Positions 1-8,900 of a stretch of 64,000 nt of DNA are shown piece by piece. The translations under genes were made by a program, and so were the position numbers. Each line of letters begins with the position of its first letter. The stretch's first letter is position 1. The notes below the pieces were generated by a model. It was given only the letters and a program-made list of their open reading frames with translations, was not told where the DNA came from and ran no database searches. This DNA is from NIOZ-UU13 sp964417935 (lineage in GTDB: Bacteria; Planctomycetota; Phycisphaerae; Sedimentisphaerales; Anaerobacaceae). The stretch is from the NCBI GenBank assembly GCA_964417935.1, contig CAYQKF010000002.1, forward strand, positions 1 to 64,000. Direction: 5' to 3'.

Positions 1-171
1 CAGCGCCATGTTGATTACATTCATTATAATCCGGTCAAACATGGATTGGTACAGAATGTTGAAGAGTGGCCTTGGTCAACATATCACAAATATGTAAAAG
101 AAGGATTCTACGGTCGAGTGAACAATATCGAACATATCACGAAAGTGAACACAGAAGGTTTCGGCGAATAA
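1..171 (+). CDS. REP-associated tyrosine transposase (RAYT), C-terminal fragment cut by window edge
   Basis: An open frame runs in from the left edge for 56 codons to a TAA. It contains HVDYIHYNPVKHGLV followed by EWPWSTYHKYV, which matches the C-terminal part of the Y1/IS200-like transposases associated with REP sequences (RAYT). This part includes the helix carrying the catalytic Tyr in 'DYIHYNPV'. The HUH motif and the start lie outside the window. RAYTs are single-copy domesticated Tyr nucleases that recognise REP hairpins with a GTAG foot. A hairpin of exactly that form begins 5 bases after the stop codon, and related ones occur elsewhere in the window. I am confident of the family; whether the gene is intact cannot be judged here. 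Confidence 0.8.
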   Translation, partial: QRHVDYIHYNPVKHGLVQNVEEWPWSTYHKYVKEGFYGRVNNIEHITKVNTEGFGE

Positions 172-175
172 AAAC

Positions 176-197
176 GGTGGGGCAAGCCCCACCCTAC
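176..197. repeat. REP hairpin with CTAC/GTAG foot
   Basis: A perfect 8-bp stem (GGTGGGGC / GCCCCACC) with an AA loop is followed directly by CTAC. On the minus strand this reads GTAG plus hairpin, the classical layout of a REP recognised by a RAYT, and it lies just after the RAYT stop. It may also act as a transcriptional end, although no T tract follows. Confidence 0.75.
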
Positions 198-281
198 TTG
201 ATGTCAAATGCACAAGCCGGGGTCAGGAAATAGAGCCATTTGGCCATGCTCAGGGAAGGCTAAGAAGTGTGAAGCGTATAA

Positions 282-382
282 AGATTGCCACGTCGCTTCG
301 CTCCTCGCAATGACTTTTTAATAGATTCCTCGGCTGCGCTCGGAATGACGAGTTAATGGATTCCTGCTTGCGCAGGAATGAC
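282..382. repeat. Cluster of three imperfect REP-like palindromes
   Basis: Three short units lie in series at about 282-314, 325-350 and 361-382. Each has the form 'ATTCC/ATTGCC ... inverted arms ... GGAATGAC or GCAATGAC'. The third is near-perfect (TTCCTGC / GCAGGAA around TTGC). The same ATTCC...GGAATGAC architecture recurs at several other sites in the window. No gene is seen between 172 and 510. Confidence 0.6.
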
Positions 383-430
383 AATGGTCAATCAACCTGC
401 GAGAGAACATGAGTCTATAGTTCGGCCTGG

Positions 431-516
431 CTCTATTCCATCAATAATTGGTGCGATTCATCACACCCTACCTCTCTATTCCATCAATAATTGGTGCGAT
501 TCATCACACCCTACCT
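431..516. repeat. Tandem duplication of a 43-bp unit containing a REP hairpin
   Basis: Two identical 43-bp copies lie head to tail (431-473 and 474-516). Each holds GGTGCGATTCATCACACC, an 8-bp stem with one mismatch, followed by CTAC, the same foot as the hairpins at 176 and 3014. The second copy supplies the stop codon of the C69 peptidase gene on the minus strand. Confidence 0.75.
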
Positions 517-1941
517 CTTCAATTGCTTTGTAAGCCCCCGAGCTTTGTGGACGGCTCGGAGGGCGACATTCCGCGAATAGCCGGTCAGATAGTCCCGCGC
601 AGCCGACTTATTGTTCCGGTACAGTTTCAGTGCCTTGTTCTCAACTGCCGACTGGTCTGCGAAGATTGTAGCTTCGAACCTGTCCCATACCGCCCGGACG
701 ATTCCGATACGGTTCTCATAATCGGCCCTTACTTTATCCTGCAGCCCTTTGAAAACCCACCAGGCGTGTCTGTCGTCTGGTTTGAATCTTGCGGGCGAAT
801 CGGAAAAATGAAATTTCAGCGTCAGATTTTCCTTCACATCCACCGGCTTATAGTACTCCTTCGGCGTCTCGGTGATACCACAATACCAGGGGGTCAGGAC
901 ACTAATGCACGGCTCAGCCGAGCTGCGCCAGTAGATACAGCCGATGTCAACCGGCATATTGCTCCGCAACTGGAACACAGCCGCCTCCTGTGTAGCTTCT
1001 TTACATACTCCACCCTCGCCGTGACATCGCAGGATAGCAACAACGTCCTTGACGGAAAGTTTATGGGCGGGCTTGACAGAGAACGGCAATCTCCGGTCGG
1101 GTTCCTGTTCGATTTCCTTTCCCGTCACCAAACATTGGCCTCGCCACTGGCGTTCATCCATTAAGCGTTTTTGCTGTTGACCGTAAGCCTGGGAAAAGCT
1201 AAACCGCTCACCGCCCGCCGGGCTGTACCATCCTTTCTTGACCGCATATTCAACAAGGTCCGGCGAGCCAAGAAAGTTGGTCGTGTCTTCCAGATTCACC
1301 TCACCGATTATATAGACGTTGGGCAGCAGTGCGACCGCATCATCAGGCACACGTTGAGCAACCCAGTGTTTGCCCCTGCTCATCGACAGCAGCCAGGCCT
1401 CCTTCGAATCAGCGATGACCAGCGTTCGCGAACTCGGGTAGCCGACCCGTTCGATGAGCTCACCTCCAATTTGCACTGCCTCCCTGGCTGTCTTCGCCCG
1501 CTCTGCAATAAGTCGGCGGAGCATATACGAGATACCACCTTTGACCAGTTGGCCCTGTGCCTGGAGCTTTCGCAACTCTTCTGCTCTGTCCGGGCAGCCA
1601 TCAGTAACAACGGCCACGCCCCATTCGTTTAGGTATCCATCGCTGTAAGCAATACCCGGATTCTCCGACCAGAGAAAAGCGTAACTTTCTTTTACCTGCG
1701 GTATCTGAGCCCCTCCTCGAAGTCTTATCATCTCTCCATATTTATGTTTAATTCGGGGAATTTTTCGAAAATTGAGAAACCGCTGTCCGACATTCTGTTC
1801 ATTGTGTCCCAACAGGACGGCCCCGTCGGTCGAAGCTTCTTTACCCACTACAACGGCATAGCAACCATTCGCCGAGGATGCGAACAACCCCAAAGCTAAG
1901 ATGGCCGCCAAAAAAACGCATACAACCTTACTTTTACCCAT
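511..1941 (-). CDS. Exported dipeptidase, peptidase family C69
   Basis: A 476-residue protein starts at the ATG at 1941, with AGAGG upstream. A longer upstream frame exists, but its extra residues are encoded by a repeat (see 1967-2071), so the shorter start is preferred. Residues 1-26 form a signal peptide ending ASSANG. Cys27 follows directly, in CYAVVVGKEASTDGAVLLGHNE, the pattern of the C69/U34 N-terminal-nucleophile dipeptidases in which the exposed Cys is the nucleophile. The central part keeps the family's 'SDGYLNEWGVAVVTDG' and 'SRTLVIADSKEAWLL' regions. The likely role is hydrolysis of dipeptides in the periplasm or at the cell surface. The gene stands alone, and its stop lies in a 43-bp tandem repeat. 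Confidence 0.85.
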   Translation of the reverse strand: MGKSKVVCVFLAAILALGLFASSANGCYAVVVGKEASTDGAVLLGHNEQNVGQRFLNFRKIPRIKHKYGEMIRLRGGAQIPQVKESYAFLWSENPGIAYSDGYLNEWGVAVVTDGCPDRAEELRKLQAQGQLVKGGISYMLRRLIAERAKTAREAVQIGGELIERVGYPSSRTLVIADSKEAWLLSMSRGKHWVAQRVPDDAVALLPNVYIIGEVNLEDTTNFLGSPDLVEYAVKKGWYSPAGGERFSFSQAYGQQQKRLMDERQWRGQCLVTGKEIEQEPDRRLPFSVKPAHKLSVKDVVAILRCHGEGGVCKEATQEAAVFQLRSNMPVDIGCIYWRSSAEPCISVLTPWYCGITETPKEYYKPVDVKENLTLKFHFSDSPARFKPDDRHAWWVFKGLQDKVRADYENRIGIVRAVWDRFEATIFADQSAVENKALKLYRNNKSAARDYLTGYSRNVALRAVHKARGLTKQLKR

Positions 1942-1966
1942 GGTTTTTGCCTCTAAATAGTGCTTG

Positions 1967-2071
1967 TTGCGGAAACAGTATTTGTCATTCCCGCGAAAGC
2001 GGGAATCCAGCTTTTTCGTTCTGGACCCCTGCTCTCGCAGGGGTGACATCGCTGGTTTTTGTTTTCCGCAA
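1967..2071. repeat. 105-bp repeat element with terminal inverted repeats and two internal hairpins
   Basis: The ends are TTGCGGAAACA (1967-1977) and TGTTTTCCGCAA (2060-2071), inverted copies differing by one A. Inside are two palindromes: ATTCCCGCGAAAGCGGGAAT and CCCCTGCTCTCGCAGGGG. Most of the element recurs at 60968-61055 with about nine in ten bases shared, and the first hairpin also recurs at 50353-50379. The remaining bases to 2261 hold no gene that I can see. Confidence 0.7.
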
Positions 2072-2261
2072 TATATACTAAATACACAATACGCCTCAGA
2101 CTTCTAAAGTTACCTCGGTTTATAATTTTCAAGCTGCCATTATACAAACACAATTCCAGCAGACAAACAGAAAATAAGTAGTCAAGCGGTTTTCGACCGG
2201 TCGCTTACGTTCCCGGCTCTGCCTTAGAACATCTAAGTGAATATTATTCGGAAAAGTGAAA

Positions 2262-5200
2262 CTAAGAGACCTCAATCACACAACGTGGGTTTAAAAAATA
2301 GAGCCATTTGGCGATGGATTCGGATTTGAGGATGGCTGAAGCAGCCCGGCTGTAAAGGTCCAACTGGCGGCGATAAAGCTCGGAGCGTTCAGTAACCTGG
2401 TTAGCGGTTATCTTATCGGTTTTGAAATCTATAATAACCAGGCCCTGCGGCGTACGAACCAGCATATCAATTATGCCCTGAACAATAATCGTATCTCGTA
2501 TGTCGGATGTCGTATGTCGAGGAATGTACGAACTATTCCATTCGCAAGTCGGTAGCTCGAAGGTAAAGGGCCATTCACGCAAAACAGTATTCTCGGCATC
2601 AAAAGTCATCTTCCCAAGTTCGCTTTCAAAAAACGTCATTATCGAGTCAGTGTCGATACGCTCCGCGACCGAAGCGTTTATGGCATTGTCGGCTAAAAGT
2701 GTGTCTTTCGTCTTTTCGATAGCTTCTTCGGTTACAGGCCTGACTAAATCCAGTTGGGATATTACAAGGTGTGTGGCTATGCCGAGCAGTCGCGGTTCAA
2801 CATCTTCGGTTAAAACAGGCTCGGCAGATACAAGAGCACTCGGTTGACGGTCCAATGACCGGGAATAATCGAATTTTATGTATTCATCGCTACGATGGGT
2901 CAATTGCGTTACCGAAGTTTTGGCAGGTAGAACGTATGCATCACCAAAACGATATTGCCGGGCCAATGATTTTTTTACCTGGGCAAGTCTTCTGACCCCC
3001 ACCGCAGGAGCGAGGGCGGTTCGCGAACCGCCCCTACTTCTGTCTTCCTTTAATCCAACGACAAACTCGGAGAGTTTTTTTAACTGGGCCTGGTCATAAA
3101 GTTTGAAGCTAAATAAATCGTCGTCGAGGGCCTTTTCGGCCAGGCCGGTTCCAAAAGCACTGTGTAAACTTCTCTGTTCGGAAAGGGCATAGAGGACCCA
3201 CTCCAAAGAGCTGCGGCAGGAGCGGAGCTGCCAGTCGGGGATGGGTTCGGGGCCAAAGAAAAAACCACTTGAGATAATCTGGCTGCACATTCTCTGTTTT
3301 TGTGAAGCGGTCAGAATCAGTCGTTCTCTGGCCCGTGTTGTCGCAACATAAAGGATACGCATTTCTTCTGCCAACGCTGTCGATAGTTTTTGCTCTGCAA
3401 TAACCTCGTGTGCAAGTGAGCTTAGTTTGCTGTTTGATTGGCGGTCGATGATTTGCAGGCCTAATGTATCGTCGGCACAGGTGAGAATATCGGCCTGGAC
3501 GTCTTTTTTGTTGAAGGGACTGTCCAGCTCAGCCAAAAAGACGACCGGAAATTCAAGTCCTTTGCTTTTATGAACACTCAAAATGCGGACGGCATTACCG
3601 GCTGAGGCCTGCGGCTCAGCAGGGGACCAATCCTGGCCTGCTTCCTGAAGCCTTTCGATAAAATCGACAAATCGCGTTAATGAAGGTATGCCGGCACTGC
3701 TGACAAAGCCCTCAAACTGGATTGCCCTGTCGTGGAGTTTGAGAAGATTGGCTCTGCGTGCCTGGCCGTTGGGCAGAGCCGAAACAAATGACAAAAAACC
3801 GGTTTCGCTATAGACCCGCCAGACCAAATCCGCGAGATTGCCCCGTCTGGCGATTGTCCGCCACTGCTCAATCTGAGCGATTATTCCTTTGAGCTTGGCC
3901 GCAAGTTTTTCATCCGTACCGCAGCTACAGTACTGGAGCACGCAGTCATAGTAATTTCCGTGCTGCTGAGATGCTCTATTGTGTATTTTTATCTTCGCCA
4001 GCTCGGTGTCACTGACTTTGAAAAATGGGCTTCGCAATACAGCGGCCAATTCGATGTCACGCTGCGGATTGTCCAGGACCTTCAGCAGGCACAATACATC
4101 GCTGATTTCAGTTGCCTGGAAATACCCCGCTGTGGCCTGGCAACTGACAGGCACGCCAGCCAATCGGAACACTTCGACGTAATCGTTGGCCTTTTTAGCC
4201 AACGAACGCATCAGTACCACAATGTCACGACATTCGACGCCCCGGAAGGTGTCCTGCTTTTTGTCATATATTTGAAACTCGGTCTTACCCGTATCGGCGC
4301 CGACCATCTGCCTGATACGCCGGGCAATCATCGCAGCCTGACATTGGCGGGAAGTTACGACCCGTCCCTCGTCTGGCGTCTCTCGTTCCTCGTCTTCGTC
4401 AAGTATATGGAACTCAATTACGTGCCCCGTGTCCCGTGCCCCGTGTCCCGTGTCCTGTGCCGGCTTTAATTGGGCCGACTCATCGTAGTCAATCTTCGTA
4501 AAAGAGGGGGTCATTATGCGTGAAAATATCCTGTTGACAAAGTCGAGGATTCCTTTGGCTGAGCGGAAATTAACGTTGAGGTCAACACGTAAACCATTCG
4601 GCGCATTTTCAGGCTCAGCCGAAGCCAGCTTTAGCCGTTCGAGGAAAATATCCGGCTGCGCACCTCGAAAGGCATAAATACTTTGTTTGACATCGCCGAC
4701 TTCGAGGATATTCCCGCCGGGACTGAGCATCTGAAGTATCCTCTGCTGGACGGAATTGATATCCTGATATTCATCGACAAATATGTATTTGTATCTTTGC
4801 CGAAGTGCCAAAGCCGTTTCCGATGGTATCGGCTCGTCCTCTGTGGAATCTTCATCTGTTAATAGTCTCAATGCGTAATGCTCAAGGTCGGCAAAATCCA
4901 GACAGTTGAGTCCGCCGAAGGCGGACTTGGCGCGGCTGTACAACCCGCCAAATTTCTTAACAAGCTCAACAAGCACCATCGTCTGCAAACCAACCGAGCC
5001 GCCGAGCCTGTCGAGGTAATCAGGATTTAAAATCGCAAAGTCAAAAAGTTTGTCAAAAGATTTTTTTGCACTTTCGGCAATACTTCTAATAATCTCAGCA
5101 ATCAGCCCTGACAATCCTCTTGGTTTGTACTCAAACCTCGACGGTCTTTGATAATTTCTTATCTCTTCGCTGAACTTTTCCCAACGACCCGATTTAATAA

Positions 5201-5984
5201 GTTTGATATATTTAGTAACAGGTTCTAAAAATGTCTCTTTCCATTTTGTCGCCCAGTTACCGTCGGTATTCTCACTTTCATAAAGCTTTATTGCGTGTTG
5301 AATCCGAGCGAGTATATTCTGCAATCTGTCTGTAATAACCTTTTTTTGTTTTTCGCCAAGATCGGAAGTAAGCGGATTGTTTACTTCTGCAAGGCGAGCC
5401 GCCCTTTCGTACCAGTTTTCTCGTGACACCACGCCGTCCAGAAAATCGCTAAGGTGTATTATCTTTGAAAGGAAACCGTCATTTGTGCGAAGGTCCCGCC
5501 GATACAAAAGCTGTTCGAGGGCCGCTTGCAGGTTGCTCTGCTGCCAGGCCCAGTCGATGGTTTTTTCGAGGACCTCTGCTTTGAGCAGCTTCTGTTCATC
5601 GCTGTCAATCACACTGAAAGTCGGGTCCAGGCCGAGCTTATAAAAATGCTCCGTGATAAGCCGTTTGCAAAACGAATGTATCGTGCTGATATCGGCGCCC
5701 TGGAGCAGCATAAGCTGGTAACGAAGATGGCTGTCCGGCTTTTCCAGAAAAGCATTCTTTAATTGCTCGGCGATTCGCGAACGCATCTGTTCGGCAGCGG
5801 CTTCGGTAAAAGTCAATACGAGTATGTTCCGGACATCAGATTTTTCGGAGACGATATTGATACATCGGCCTGAGAGGACGGCGGTCTTCCCGGTGCCGGC
5901 TGAGGCGGTTACAAGAACATCACTGCCGCGAGCGTTAATAGCCCGTTTTTGCTGGTCGGTCCATTTAATCTTTTTTTCAGCCAT
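2262..5984 (-). CDS. addA: AddA-type ATP-dependent helicase/nuclease subunit A
   Basis: A 1,240-residue UvrD-like SF1 helicase fused to a C-terminal RecB-type nuclease. Walker A is ASAGTGKT (27-34), followed by NILVLTFTEAAA (motif Ia), FVDEYQDIN (motif II), VDLNVNFRS, and VHKSKGLEFPVVFL (motif V). The nuclease core shows VQGIIDMLV and VIIDFKTDK, the D...DxK signature. With AddB it should resect double-strand breaks up to Chi-like sites. The start is the ATG at 5984, with AGGGGTGG upstream, overlapping the addB end by 8 bases, so translation is probably coupled. Three low-complexity stretches (near 2489-2520, 2990-3045 and 4421-4461) carry repeat-family sequence in frame. They lie between conserved motifs, so the enzyme may still work. 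Confidence 0.93.
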   Translation of the reverse strand: MAEKKIKWTDQQKRAINARGSDVLVTASAGTGKTAVLSGRCINIVSEKSDVRNILVLTFTEAAAEQMRSRIAEQLKNAFLEKPDSHLRYQLMLLQGADISTIHSFCKRLITEHFYKLGLDPTFSVIDSDEQKLLKAEVLEKTIDWAWQQSNLQAALEQLLYRRDLRTNDGFLSKIIHLSDFLDGVVSRENWYERAARLAEVNNPLTSDLGEKQKKVITDRLQNILARIQHAIKLYESENTDGNWATKWKETFLEPVTKYIKLIKSGRWEKFSEEIRNYQRPSRFEYKPRGLSGLIAEIIRSIAESAKKSFDKLFDFAILNPDYLDRLGGSVGLQTMVLVELVKKFGGLYSRAKSAFGGLNCLDFADLEHYALRLLTDEDSTEDEPIPSETALALRQRYKYIFVDEYQDINSVQQRILQMLSPGGNILEVGDVKQSIYAFRGAQPDIFLERLKLASAEPENAPNGLRVDLNVNFRSAKGILDFVNRIFSRIMTPSFTKIDYDESAQLKPAQDTGHGARDTGHVIEFHILDEDEERETPDEGRVVTSRQCQAAMIARRIRQMVGADTGKTEFQIYDKKQDTFRGVECRDIVVLMRSLAKKANDYVEVFRLAGVPVSCQATAGYFQATEISDVLCLLKVLDNPQRDIELAAVLRSPFFKVSDTELAKIKIHNRASQQHGNYYDCVLQYCSCGTDEKLAAKLKGIIAQIEQWRTIARRGNLADLVWRVYSETGFLSFVSALPNGQARRANLLKLHDRAIQFEGFVSSAGIPSLTRFVDFIERLQEAGQDWSPAEPQASAGNAVRILSVHKSKGLEFPVVFLAELDSPFNKKDVQADILTCADDTLGLQIIDRQSNSKLSSLAHEVIAEQKLSTALAEEMRILYVATTRARERLILTASQKQRMCSQIISSGFFFGPEPIPDWQLRSCRSSLEWVLYALSEQRSLHSAFGTGLAEKALDDDLFSFKLYDQAQLKKLSEFVVGLKEDRSRGGSRTALAPAVGVRRLAQVKKSLARQYRFGDAYVLPAKTSVTQLTHRSDEYIKFDYSRSLDRQPSALVSAEPVLTEDVEPRLLGIATHLVISQLDLVRPVTEEAIEKTKDTLLADNAINASVAERIDTDSIMTFFESELGKMTFDAENTVLREWPFTFELPTCEWNSSYIPRHTTSDIRDTIIVQGIIDMLVRTPQGLVIIDFKTDKITANQVTERSELYRRQLDLYSRAASAILKSESIAKWLYFLNPRCVIEVS
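2489..2520. repeat. Short tandem repeat inside addA (14-bp period)
   Basis: TCGTATGTCG occurs at 2496-2505 and 2510-2519, with degenerate copies beside them. In the protein it gives RHTTSDIRD, just before the conserved nuclease strand VQGIIDML. A related CGTATGTCGTGACTCGTGGCTCG string occurs in the pheS-rplT gap near 15065, which suggests a dispersed repeat rather than ordinary coding sequence. Confidence 0.55.
3014..3037. repeat. REP hairpin with CTAC foot inserted inside addA
   Basis: A perfect 20-bp palindrome (GGGCGGTTCG / CGAACCGCCC) is followed at once by CTAC, the same arrangement as the REP beside the RAYT at 176. It lies in the addA frame and is translated as SRGGSRTALAP, a Gly/Arg/Ala-rich patch unlike the rest of the helicase. 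Confidence 0.75.
4421..4461. repeat. Tandem CCCGTGTCCCGTG-type repeat inside addA
   Basis: A run of CGTGCCCCGTGTCC-type units (period 6-7, paired as 13-14) encodes QDTGHGARDTGHV in addA. The protein around it is ordinary helicase sequence, so this looks like an in-frame low-complexity insertion. Confidence 0.6.
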
Positions 5985-8900
5985 CAACCACCCCTATCTT
6001 TTCAAGAACTTCGGTTTTCCCAAGCGATACCAGAGGGTTGTAGTCATTTATCTGCCAATCAAACCGGCAGACAGAGTTATACTCACAATAGCTACAGGGT
6101 GATTTTCCACTCAAACGATACGGCCTGACGTCAATTTCACCGGAGAGAATTTCCTGAACCAGTTTAAGTATCTTTTGTTCTGTAAACCGAAGCACTTTCT
6201 CAAAATCGTCCGGCCTTAACGCCGCACTTATGCTGTAGTTTCCATACTGTTCGTCCCTGGAAGTAATACGAAAGCTGTAAAATTTGCTCCAGCCCGAACT
6301 TGCTGCGCCGTCTAATAGCTGGAAAAAACTCCCGTTGAACATTCCTTTTGCTTTATAATTGAAAGTATCCGTTTTCTTCGATATTTCATCGAGAGTTGCT
6401 CTTTGGGGACCCACTTCGACCGGCATATAAAATGCGCCTGCTACGTTTACCGAGGGCATAAATTTTGTTTTTGAGCCGGATGTATTACGAACAGCCAACA
6501 TATAGAGCGGCAGCTGCATATCCAGGCCGTAATAAAATTTTGACCAGCTAAAAGACATATCCTTACGCTTATAATCAAAAACAATGGCAACTCTCCTGTT
6601 GTCAATATCTGCAATATCAAGCCGGTCGATTTTGCCATTCAATGACAGCAGGCGGTTATCCGACAGGGCAAGCTCATATTGGCCGAGTGTCTCACGAGAT
6701 TCCTCCCCTTCGGCTTCGCTAAGGTCTAAAGGCTTTTTGCGCTCGGAATGACGGAGCCGACCAAATGTAACTTCCGAGAAGCTCGGCCTGAAACTTCCCG
6801 CCCGTACCATTTGCCCAATCGCCAAAACACAATCACCAAGAACCTCGGCAGCGGAACTTATAATATAGGCATTATGAAGTGAATGACGCCTGAAGTTTGA
6901 TATAAAGGAGCTGGTCTGAATAACCTGCTCTATTTGCTCGCTGAGAATCTTCAACAACTCTTCATTCTCAATTGTTACAAAATCCTTATTTTGTTTGCTA
7001 AGGGTCTTTAACAAAGCATCCAGAACATTATGGTAAAAGACACCCAGGTCTAACGGTTCAAATTTAAATTCCCTTCGTTCTTCCAGCTCCAATATGTACC
7101 GGGCGAAATACCGATACGGACAGGCTGCAAAAGTGCTCAGCCTGGTCGCTGAGGTTTGTATCTGCCGGCCGAAAAGCTCCCCGACAACATCGCTGGCCAA
7201 CCGTGCGCTATTGTCATAATTTATCGCAGAAAGGACGTTCGAGCCTAATTCTGCGAGCTGCTCATCTGAGCAAATATCATCTAATAAAGACTCAAGACCC
7301 AAGACACCAGACTCAAGACTGGGATATGTGGCCTGTGTGAAAGCATCTTTTCCGAGGCGCGTGCAGAGCAAATCCGCAAGCTCAGTTTCGCTGTCAACTT
7401 TTTCGATGTCGATTTCCTCGCCTGCGATTGATTCTTCATTGAGATTTTCAAACAACGATTCGAGATTGTCTATAAACTGCGAACGAGGCACAGCACTACC
7501 CTTATCGTCAACCGAAGGATACGTAACACACAGGAACTCGGACGGACGCGTAAATGCGATGTAGGCCAAATACTGGCGCTCGGTGAGCATCTGAGTTACC
7601 AGCGGGGCTAATTGGAAATTCGCCGACTCGGCGGCGCTGCGGTCGTCGTCTGTTAATATGCTGTCCGAACTGACCGGCACCGGAAACTGTCTTTGCGTGG
7701 CACCAATTAAAAAAACCGCTTTCAAATCAGGATGTCGGCTGCGCTCAATAGAGCCGACAAGGACCTGATCCAAAGTCGGTGGAATAAAAGCCAGAGTCAA
7801 CTGTGAAAAAGCGGAATTGATAATCGCAAAGAAATCCTCAGCAGTCATAGTCCGGCCAACAAAGACCTCGCCAAGCTCGTCGAATATATCCACAAGCTTA
7901 TTATAAAATTGCTGATGTTCATTAGCAGCAGCACTATCTTCGTTCTTGTTGGCTTCTTCAATCCAGCTGCCAATTGTCTCCTTAACCTTAAGGTCATAAA
8001 GAAAATTGAAAATGGTTTGCGTGAATTGGGCAGCAGTAAGCATCTCTGCCGGATTGCCAACCGGACAAAGAGCATCTCGAAACTCAAGCAAAGAGTTGAT
8101 AGCTTTTAGCCGGATTTGATTTATCCGCTGTTCATCAAAGTCTTCGTTATCCTGGCCCGCAAAATTCCACTGACTGTCGCTCTGCCAGTCATTGGCCGTT
8201 ATGCCAAAGGCAAGACAGTAATTTTCCAGCAGGTCGATATCGCACCGCTGTATTGGCACAAGGTCGGTTTTAAGATAGGCGAAAATATCACCGTGGGCAA
8301 AGCCGCCGGTAACCGCCTGCAGGGCCGAGCAAATAAGCTGAACGACAGGATGCTGGTTCAACGGTTTTCGCTTATCAATGAAAAACGGGATGCCGTAGTC
8401 CTCAAAATACGCCCTTATATAGTGTTGATAACTATCGATGTCCGATGCGATAACCGCAATGTCACGATATCGACAACTTTTTTCTTTGACCAATTCGAGT
8501 ATCTGCCTTGTAACAAACCGGACTTCAGCACGGGCGTTCGGCGCCGATATAATGCGAATATTATCCGCCGAGTCGAATTTCGACGGTTTAAGCTCGAATA
8601 TATTACGCTCGATATGAGCGAGCTGGCCACAGGAAGAGAATCTAACCGCTCGTTCAAGAATTATTGGGTTGGTCAATTGAAGTTTACATTTTTTCACTCT
8701 ATCGACAAGCTCGGCGTATGTTCGCTGTGTCGGATTAAACAAACCGGCCGGGTCAATGTTCCCTGCCGCAGGATTCGCTAAATCAATCTCCGAGGGGTCC
8801 AGGCAAAAGGCAATTTGTGCATCTGCAACCACCTTCAGCAGCTCGGTAAGGATTGCAAGCTCGGCTTCGGTAAAACCGGCAAAACCATCAACCCACAACT

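Noticed and set aside
448..1164. Open frame of 238 codons on the plus strand opposite the C69 dipeptidase gene
   Set aside because: It is antisense to a clear protein family over its whole length, has no ribosome site, and no domain was recognised in it.
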